Shown here: in pieces, positions 16,353 to 23,082 of the stretch
Layout: every line of letters begins with the position of its first letter
How positions within the stretch are numbered: the stretch's first letter is position 1
DNA from: Paulinella micropora
Taxonomy: Eukaryota > Cercozoa > Imbricatea > Euglyphida
Direction: 5' to 3'
Length of the DNA: 23,082 nt
Assembly (NCBI GenBank): GCA_009731375.1
Contig: BJOX01000277.1
Location: 144,342 to 167,423, forward strand
Position numbers and translations under genes: made by a program
The notes under the pieces: model-generated
Database searches by the model: none
The model's input: only the letters and a program-made list of their open reading frames with translations
What the model was told of the DNA's origin: nothing

Positions 16353-19300
16353 GATACGAACGGTTCCGTTCCTCCTAGACGTGAAGGTGAAGGCACACAG
16401 CCTCACAAGCCTCAAGGTAAGCACTTGCTAGTTCATCCTTCGAGAGCTAATATGATAAATGATGCGAATAGGAAGGCGAAGAAGGCGATGGAGGAGAGGA
16501 AGCCGAAACCAAAGGCTAGGTCTCCTCCTACGAAGAAGCAGCGGACCGTACCCCCGCCAAAGGACTCAATAGTCTCTGCTATAGACACGAGTACACTCGG
16601 TGTACCAGACTCTGTCCAAAAGACACTCGAGATACCGGAAGCCCCGGAGACTCAAGAAGTTAAGTTGGCGGAAAAGGGGGGAGAACGAGAAGAGGACAAG
16701 GAACTTGAGCTTAGACTCAAAACCCTAGAACGAAAAATTCATGTGCTAGCGGCTAGTTTACATAGACCAGACGCGCTATGCTACACTGACCTCTTTTGTG
16801 AAACTTTACAAACCACATTAAAAGTTGGTAATGATACGATGGCGAATATTAATATTGTCGGCCAGAAGTTTTTGAATAGTCACCGGACATGGGTGGACAA
16901 AAACATTAGAAAAACAAAGGGGACCCTAAAAGGGGTAGGCAGCCGTACGGAAATTACGGGCATCGTCACATTAATTTTCAAATTGAAATCCGGTCGAGTA
17001 TATCGTGCGGACCTCTATGTTGTCCCCGATTACCACGGTTCAATCCTGCTGTCGTATGACCAATTGGCTACGATGGGGGCTGTGATCGATTGCGCCGCAC
17101 GGCGGGTGATTTATGGAGTGAAGAATGGAGAGGAGGAGGATATTAATCCGATGACTGCTACTGACTCATACGAGGCTTTTGAGCTGAGTCTAGCAACGGA
17201 GAGGAAAAAGTTGGCCTTCGTACATGAGGCAACTGAAGCCTATGTACACCCCTATGTCACAGTGCCGGAGGAACTGACCTGGACCGACAATTGGGAGACG
17301 GAGATGCAGGCGTATACGGTTACGATTCCCGCATGGGACAGAAAGTCTATTGATGACTTAGTCGTAGCGCGTAATGAGGAGATAATATGTGTTGCGAAAC
17401 AGTGCCCGTCGTTGGCCAGATTCGCAGAAGGTGGCGGGGCAGATGTCCATATTACTAATGGCTACTGTTACCATGCGAAGGTGTCAGATGAGAAGAGAGA
17501 GGCGTTTGTGCCAAGGAGGAAGGGGCGTATCCCCGATACTCCAGCGGATGACATTAAAACTTTTATCACGAACTTTTGGGGCGATGTGCCTACCTGGCCG
17601 CGCTCATTAACTGAAGTGAAAAAGTGTCTACGGACTCTATTTGAGAGTAACAAGCCGTATACTGTCATTCTGCCATACAATGAGAAGGCGATCTGGGCAC
17701 AGGAGATAAGGGACCGGCTTATTGATCATCCTATACCTGTTCCTTCTCGCAAGCAACAGTTAGTGGTGGCTTGTCGACTCGGGTCTCGGGAGCAGAGCAG
17801 TGCATACAAGCAAAAGCTCAGAGCCCAGGACAAGTTGAAATTGATACCTCAAGCTTTCACATGCTTTGATGGTTTCTACACCCGTAAGGCTCCGATACAA
17901 TACGCGAACCTTATTGATATGCTTGTCGGGCTGGGTCATGATGATGAGCCGGACACAGTCACGTATGAAAGAACGGGACTAGACGATTTGTCCGAGGAAG
18001 ATTTGAGTTTGGAGGAGGACTTAGCGCCCCTCAAGGAGCATAAGAAGATGTCGGAGGAAGATTTCCAAGCGGCGGCGCGGAAAATTTTAGAAGAAGGAGT
18101 GGGTTCGGAGAGAGAGAAGGCGTTTCTCAAAGCTAAGATGGAGGCGTACAGAGAAATTTTCGACCCTCCTCGGGCAGGTGGTGTAAAGTCGGATGACTTC
18201 ACTGCTGTCATTTACAAGATACCGGGTGCGGAGCCATCTCCGGCACCACGGAGGGCAAATTTGAGCATACATGAGGCAAAAATAGCGGAGGAGAATGTGA
18301 GACAGTTGCTCGATGAGGACTTTATTGAGAGATCTACATCTCCAATTGTCTCTCAACCGAAAATCGTCCCTAAGCCAGGAGGAGAATGGCGCTTGACGAT
18401 CAATTATGCCCGTGTGAATAAGGTGCTAGAGGAAGAGAGAAATCCTCTGCCGACCTTAGAAGAAGGCAGAAGGGTGCTGCGGAATGCTAAATTCTATTCG
18501 GTCATTGACCTTAAGAACGGCTTCTGGCAGATACCACTGGACGAGAAATCCAGATGGCTGACTGCATTCGTTGTGGGTATGGAAATATACCAGTGGAAGG
18601 TGCTTCCAATGGGACTCAAACAGGCCCCGGGGCTCTTTCAGAAGGCGATGCAGAAGATGTTGAGCGGTCAATATGACGACCAGTCGGAGGATGGTTTTAT
18701 GAGAAGGAGAGGACAGAAGGCGGGAGAATATGCATTTTGTTACATCGATGACATCATCGTATACTCTAACACAATGGAAGAGCATATCGATCACTTGTCA
18801 GATGTCTTCAGGCGCATCGGAGCATTTGGCCTGAAATGCAACCTAAAGAAATGTCAGCTTGCCAGGACAAGTGTGACGTATTTGGGTTACGAGATTTCTC
18901 ATAATAGGGTCTCGATATCGCGCGAGAAGAGGGAGGAGATCATGAGTAGACAGTTGCCAAAGAATCGCACAGAGTTACACTCTTTTCTTGCGATGGCACA
19001 GTACTACAGCCAGTTCATACCCGATTGGGGTGCAACTCGGGCTAAGCTGGAGAAGATGATTGATTTTGGAGACTTTGAGAAGTGGGATGAGGAGGCTTTG
19101 CAGGCGTTTAATACGCTCAAAGATATCATTTATAAAGATCCCAAGGACGGCGGATTAGTACTTATGATGCCCGACTTTACGAAACCGTTCGTAGTCGACA
19201 CGGATGCATCTAAGTTTGCGATTGGCGCGGTGCTGCAACAGGAAGATGAGGAGAAAAAGTTGCGCCCGATCATGTTTATTAGTAGAAAGCTGTGTGCGGC

Positions 19301-22079
19301 GGAGCGAAATTACTGCACGCGACAGAGGGAGGCGTTGGCAGTAGTATGGGCTCTCAAGAGGCTCAGAGAATACTTGTGGGGAGGACCTCTATTCACGGTT
19401 AGGACCGATCATCACAACCTTCTTTGGTTGATGAATCATGAACAAACCGGCCGTTTGGCGCGGTGGCAAGCTTTCTTGTCATGTTTCAATTTCACGATGG
19501 TCTACTTACCGGGAAAGCGAAACGTAGTCGCTGATAGCCTTTCCAGGCTAGAGTTTCAGTCGGAGGTGTCGGCTCTCGTATCATCAGTGGAGATGATGGA
19601 CCTGTCCACGGACAAGGTATACGAGGTGAGCCACATAGAGGCGATGCAGATGGCAAGAGGCGTTCGTTATGACCGCACGGGTCTACGATATAGTCCTCAA
19701 GGCCCGGAGCATGGCATATGCTGTGAGGCGCATGTTCTCGAAGACGCTGAGTGGTCTTATGAGGCATACGAGAACGCGAAGGCGAATATAAAAGAAGAGG
19801 AGGAGACGACTGAGGTCTGTACTGAACCTCCACAGGAAAATCGAAGCGAGCTTGATGAAGACCCGGAAAGGGTAGGAGTAAGGTTGGAGGACGGTACTAT
19901 TCATATCGCCTCGCCTACCGCGTGGAGGCAGCAACAGGCGACGGATCCGGAGTTCAAGGAGCTCATAACGTTATACAAGAACCCTAATGAGCTTAAAAAG
20001 ACTCCACAGATCAAAGATCAGATGAAGGAGATGGCGTGGAGAGATGGGCTATTGTGGTACAAGGGCCAGCATGGCAAATTTGCATCACAGCCTGACAAAT
20101 GGACTCTCTGGGTACCAGAGAAGTTGAGGCGCTTTATATATGTCGCAGCCCATAACTGCCCCTTACTGGCACATCCGGGTCGACAAAGAACTCATTGGTT
20201 CATAGCGAGGCGATTTTGGTGGAAAGGGATGAAGGAGGAGATAGACAGGGAAGTGGACGCATGCATCCCATGCAAAACCACAAAGACACCGCTGAAGGCG
20301 AACTTTGGCCTGATCGGTACATTCCCGTTACACGCCGGGATGTTTGAATTTTTACACATCGATCATGTGGGACCTTTCCCCGAATCGGCAGAAGGGTACA
20401 GATACCTTCTTACCGCAATAGATCGAGCCACCAATTATGTCTGGGTTGTTCCTGTTAAGGACGCTACAGGCAAGACAACTGCGGAGGCTCTGATCGATAG
20501 GATCGTCTCGCAGATCGGAGTGCCTAGAAAGATATGTTCTGATCGAGGTTCTGACTTTAATAATGAAGTCATCGACAGACTATCTAAGTACTACGGGATG
20601 AAATGGCAATATGTTACTGCCTATAACCCGAGAGCGAATGGCAAGATCGAGCGGGTACATAGACCTCTCAAAGCCTCGCTTAAGATGTACTGTATGAAGA
20701 AGGAGAATCAGAGAGCCTGGGTGGAGGCAGCACCTTCATTTGCCTTTGCAATGAACTGTCTACCCTCATCGGCATTAGGAGGAGCCAGGAGCTCAGTCTC
20801 GCCATATCAATTGGTTTACGGCCGAGAGCCTAATATCCCAACCTCACTTCTGCATCCAAAAGACACTTGGGCAGATGAGGATGAGTTGTTCGGGATGAGA
20901 CTAAGAGCGAAGATGGAGGCGGAACAAATAGTTGCGGCGCACAGGGAGGCGGAGCGCAGAAAGACTGACGCACAAGGAGTGCGACAAGCGCACTTAGATC
21001 AAGTCCGTTTCCAGGTTGGGGATATTGTACTCTTGTACCATCCTCAAGTCCCTAAGGGGGTTAGCTCTAAGCTGTTTACCCACTGGAAAGGACCATACCA
21101 GATCATGGAACAGATGGGACCTCTGAATTATAAGATCAGGGGTAGAGGGAAGGTGCAGATTGTGAATGTTCGAAGGCTGATCAAATATGACCCCTTCTTA
21201 CTTGAGGATGAATCCGTTGAGGAGGCGTTGAAACGGATGAAGGAGGACTTCAAAGAGGTACCGCCTATACAGAAGGAGGATACCTTAGAGGAGGAGAATG
21301 CCTATCGGGCACCTGTCTCGGAGAAGGAGGAGACCGAGAAAGAGAGTAAGGAAGACTCAAACCGCAAAAGCGCGGCGCGGACTCAGTCTAAAGCACCCAT
21401 AGTCCGCGGCGGTACGAAGGAGAAGTTCACGGAGGCGCAGAGGAGGAGAGCGCAAAACGATCTCATCTTCGACCAACCGAGGAAGGTGGCAAGGTCGACG
21501 CGAGCGACGGATGTCCATGGAGGAGGAGGGGAGAAGGACACTAACCCGAACGCGGGTAATGTGGACATTCGACATGTGCGATGGAAGGAAGGAGAGGCGA
21601 TTGCGGCCATCAAGTGGGTCCGAGACGCTTTTTATCTGTTGAGACCGGCAGAATCTCATGTTGCCGATGACACTCTCTCAGATCTTTATCTCATGCGAGC
21701 TGTGGCGGTCCCGCAGACTACACGGGCAGCACGGACATCGAAGAGATCCTTAGCAGCAAAAACGATACAACCGGTACTCCATTTTTGGAGAAGCATGGAC
21801 CCTGTTGAGGATCCAAAAGCTAGACAATATTTACCGGTGTACAAAGACGAGAAAAATCTCGAGACATGGGATGATACTATTACCCCTCGAGACAAAGACC
21901 ACACTGCGTGGACTATTCAGTCACTGCCTAGAGGAGTGCTTGACATTCCTTTTGACTTATCTTTGGGCGCCATCCCTAACAAAATATGGGACATTCTGGA
22001 GGAGTCGAAGTTTGACTTGACTTTTGTTGGCGGCCCGCCACCTGGCAAAGGGGTTCGCGCAAGGCGACGAAGGCAGTAA
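16332..22079 (+). CDS. pol: Gypsy-like Pol polyprotein, 1915 residues
   Basis: The ATG at 16332 begins the open frame, but the true N-terminus may come from gag by splicing. Protease: D168-T-M-A, then SILLSYDQL near 237-245; the usual D-[ST]-G has Met for Gly. A 380-residue region of unknown role follows. Reverse transcriptase spans about 637-900: VIDLKNGFWQIPL, LPMGLKQAPGLFQ and YIDD (804-807), with a charged insert of about 20 residues before YIDD. RNase H: D958, E1000, D1026, D1068. Integrase: H1274-x6-H1281-x29-C1311-x2-C1314, then D1344, D1404 and E1440 (D,D-35-E) and a GPY/F module WKGPY at 1585-1589. The last 290 residues are charged, then globular-looking, with no chromodomain or membrane span and a basic end (RARRRRQ). 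The polyprotein would copy element RNA into DNA and integrate it. All main catalytic residues except the protease Gly are present. Confidence 0.9.
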   Translation: MPIVAEQDTNGSVPPRREGEGTQPHKPQGKHLLVHPSRANMINDANRKAKKAMEERKPKPKARSPPTKKQRTVPPPKDSIVSAIDTSTLGVPDSVQKTLEIPEAPETQEVKLAEKGGEREEDKELELRLKTLERKIHVLAASLHRPDALCYTDLFCETLQTTLKVGNDTMANINIVGQKFLNSHRTWVDKNIRKTKGTLKGVGSRTEITGIVTLIFKLKSGRVYRADLYVVPDYHGSILLSYDQLATMGAVIDCAARRVIYGVKNGEEEDINPMTATDSYEAFELSLATERKKLAFVHEATEAYVHPYVTVPEELTWTDNWETEMQAYTVTIPAWDRKSIDDLVVARNEEIICVAKQCPSLARFAEGGGADVHITNGYCYHAKVSDEKREAFVPRRKGRIPDTPADDIKTFITNFWGDVPTWPRSLTEVKKCLRTLFESNKPYTVILPYNEKAIWAQEIRDRLIDHPIPVPSRKQQLVVACRLGSREQSSAYKQKLRAQDKLKLIPQAFTCFDGFYTRKAPIQYANLIDMLVGLGHDDEPDTVTYERTGLDDLSEEDLSLEEDLAPLKEHKKMSEEDFQAAARKILEEGVGSEREKAFLKAKMEAYREIFDPPRAGGVKSDDFTAVIYKIPGAEPSPAPRRANLSIHEAKIAEENVRQLLDEDFIERSTSPIVSQPKIVPKPGGEWRLTINYARVNKVLEEERNPLPTLEEGRRVLRNAKFYSVIDLKNGFWQIPLDEKSRWLTAFVVGMEIYQWKVLPMGLKQAPGLFQKAMQKMLSGQYDDQSEDGFMRRRGQKAGEYAFCYIDDIIVYSNTMEEHIDHLSDVFRRIGAFGLKCNLKKCQLARTSVTYLGYEISHNRVSISREKREEIMSRQLPKNRTELHSFLAMAQYYSQFIPDWGATRAKLEKMIDFGDFEKWDEEALQAFNTLKDIIYKDPKDGGLVLMMPDFTKPFVVDTDASKFAIGAVLQQEDEEKKLRPIMFISRKLCAAERNYCTRQREALAVVWALKRLREYLWGGPLFTVRTDHHNLLWLMNHEQTGRLARWQAFLSCFNFTMVYLPGKRNVVADSLSRLEFQSEVSALVSSVEMMDLSTDKVYEVSHIEAMQMARGVRYDRTGLRYSPQGPEHGICCEAHVLEDAEWSYEAYENAKANIKEEEETTEVCTEPPQENRSELDEDPERVGVRLEDGTIHIASPTAWRQQQATDPEFKELITLYKNPNELKKTPQIKDQMKEMAWRDGLLWYKGQHGKFASQPDKWTLWVPEKLRRFIYVAAHNCPLLAHPGRQRTHWFIARRFWWKGMKEEIDREVDACIPCKTTKTPLKANFGLIGTFPLHAGMFEFLHIDHVGPFPESAEGYRYLLTAIDRATNYVWVVPVKDATGKTTAEALIDRIVSQIGVPRKICSDRGSDFNNEVIDRLSKYYGMKWQYVTAYNPRANGKIERVHRPLKASLKMYCMKKENQRAWVEAAPSFAFAMNCLPSSALGGARSSVSPYQLVYGREPNIPTSLLHPKDTWADEDELFGMRLRAKMEAEQIVAAHREAERRKTDAQGVRQAHLDQVRFQVGDIVLLYHPQVPKGVSSKLFTHWKGPYQIMEQMGPLNYKIRGRGKVQIVNVRRLIKYDPFLLEDESVEEALKRMKEDFKEVPPIQKEDTLEEENAYRAPVSEKEETEKESKEDSNRKSAARTQSKAPIVRGGTKEKFTEAQRRRAQNDLIFDQPRKVARSTRATDVHGGGGEKDTNPNAGNVDIRHVRWKEGEAIAAIKWVRDAFYLLRPAESHVADDTLSDLYLMRAVAVPQTTRAARTSKRSLAAKTIQPVLHFWRSMDPVEDPKARQYLPVYKDEKNLETWDDTITPRDKDHTAWTIQSLPRGVLDIPFDLSLGAIPNKIWDILEESKFDLTFVGGPPPGKGVRARRRRQ

Positions 22080-22855
22080 GTGACATTTTTTTCTTTTATC
22101 ACGCGTCGGACATTGAAAGCTGCATGTGGATTAATCTCATAGTGCCCATGTCAGATCATGTCTTATTAAAATGTTTTTATACCATTGTTGTTACTTGGCA
22201 TTTTTATCGCAACATATGAGTGCGAGGGTCAATCGGCAAATGGATACGACACCGTATAAGGGGATCGCTTGTGAGTTTAGCGATGGTGTTCCTGGTACGA
22301 CCCTGCTTCAAGTATCCAGGGTGATGTTCTCAAAAAATGTTCTCATAGTAGACATATTAAATTTTTTTCTTTGGATATACTTAATATCGTCATACCAGCA
22401 CGGTCCGTCTCTACTTGTGTCGGCATATCGCATGGTCGGGCTCACTCACCCCGGCTTTGGATATAGCCATTAGGTCTGGCCCCCCAGTACTAGATTAAGG
22501 TAACTGATTGAAAACAAGGGTATGTTATTAAAAGACAATGTATTTACTGATCGGAAGTGTTTTTGGAGAAGGAGAAAAATTATAACGCTGCTTTTATTGC
22601 AATAGTAATACTATTTGTTCTTGACATACTGCCTCAGAATTAAGTTACGGGGGGGACAACAAGTGTGGAAGGAGAGTTTTTATTTACAAAAACGAGGCTG
22701 GAGATTTATAGTTGACTCGTGTCTGGCGTATGCGTTTTATATATCCACTGCACCGTCTATCCGTGGGTTAATGCACTTAGTTGCGACACCCCGTAGCGTT
22801 TGTGCAGAAAAGAAATCAGCAATTATATGACGAAAATATTGCATATTTCCGTCAT
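22080..22855 (+). other. Long 3' untranslated region of the gypsy-like element
   Basis: About 780 bases follow the pol stop without a convincing gene. Small ORFs at 22171-22473 and 22615-22830 lack motifs and look random. In some gypsy elements an env-like or other third gene occupies this place; none is visible. Confidence 0.6.
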
Positions 22856-22870
22856 AAAAACGGGAAGGGG
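22856..22870 (+). promoter_or_regulatory. Polypurine tract candidate
   Basis: AAAAACGGGAAGGGG lies three bases before TGTAGGCATC at 22874. A purine run directly upstream of the 3' LTR is where plus-strand DNA synthesis is primed in LTR elements. Position and composition fit; one C interrupts it. Confidence 0.6.
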
Positions 22871-22873
22871 TAC

Positions 22874-23082
22874 TGTAGGCATCACCCCCGGATGCTCGTT
22901 CTGCAAGGGGCGCTTATGGAACGAGTGGCCCCGCCTGGTACTAGGGAGCTTTGGTATCGCCTGTATCAGTCCCTTCCGTGCAAACATCACGGCTTAGCTG
23001 GGCATCGGGTCGATACTTTACAGACTTCCTTGGTTGACGAAATCAGAAGCTCCTTTTTTCTGACATTAGTCGATATCTCATC
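22874..23082 (+). mobile_element. Start of a 3' LTR, cut by the window end
   Basis: The first 20 bases match the start of both other LTR copies (12749 onward and the reverse complement ending at 12285), with one C fewer. After that, no resemblance to the 5' LTR is visible. It contains a small hairpin, CTCGTTC ... GAACGAG (about 22894-22924). It may be the element's 3' LTR with a different body, or the LTR of another family sharing its terminus. Confidence 0.5.

Larger units (their letters stand above)
12749..23082 (+). mobile_element. Ty3/gypsy-like LTR retroelement, apparently intact coding, 3' end outside window
   Basis: The element runs from TGTAGGCATC at 12749 through a leader, gag, pol, a long 3' untranslated region, a purine-rich tract and a second TGTAGGCATC at 22874. 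Domain order protease, reverse transcriptase, RNase H, integrase defines the Ty3/gypsy class. Both long frames are uninterrupted over 2.5 and 5.7 kb, suggesting recent activity. The body of the terminal repeat at 22894-23082 does not match the left one, so the pairing of the two ends is not secure. Confidence 0.8.

Noticed and set aside
22171-22830. Small ORFs after pol as an env-like third gene
   Set aside because: They have no membrane segment pattern, motif or length to support it.

Overview
The window reads as nuclear DNA of an intron-bearing eukaryote, probably an aquatic protist, alga or invertebrate. I cannot place it more precisely. Most of it is a nest of retroelements and repeats. 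Base composition is patchy: GC-rich islands (about 1.2-2.6 kb and 8.8-10.0 kb) alternate with AT-rich inserted DNA. No tRNA, rRNA, CRISPR array or bacterial-type operon was seen.

Layout. 1-175: minus-strand fragment of a nuclease-like domain typical of some non-LTR reverse-transcriptase proteins. 176-1200: long GATA/TATC microsatellites that switch strand and so form large palindromes. 1224-2593 and 8832-10035: GC-rich islands holding a plus-strand ORF and a decayed minus-strand gene whose right half resembles the second-largest RNA polymerase subunit. An AT-rich block (2594-8831) splits that gene. The block carries a Tc1/mariner-like MITE with a second hairpin element inside its terminal repeat, and a minus-strand, frameshifted, 3'-truncated Ty1/copia-like element (Gag, a MYND-finger segment, protease-like region, integrase). 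10100-10830: tandem repeats.

10798-23082: a Ty3/gypsy-like retroelement complex. A decayed copy on the minus strand (gag remnant 10798-11256, LTR/leader 11257-12285) faces away from an apparently intact copy on the plus strand (LTR/leader 12749-13757, gag 13758-16259, pol 16332-22079). Between the two LTR starts lies a 463-bp AT-rich spacer carrying the C-terminal half of a GIY-YIG endonuclease gene.

The intact element encodes a Gag with a CCCH-type finger and a 1915-residue Pol with protease, reverse transcriptase, RNase H and a D,D-35-E integrase. gag and pol are in the same frame, separated by two stop codons. Both stops lie inside a candidate 114-nt GT-AG intron, so splicing would give an uninterrupted Gag-Pol. 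This is the most interesting mechanistic hypothesis in the window. The MYND finger in the copia-like element, the nested MITE and the mismatch between the two LTR ends are the next most notable observations.
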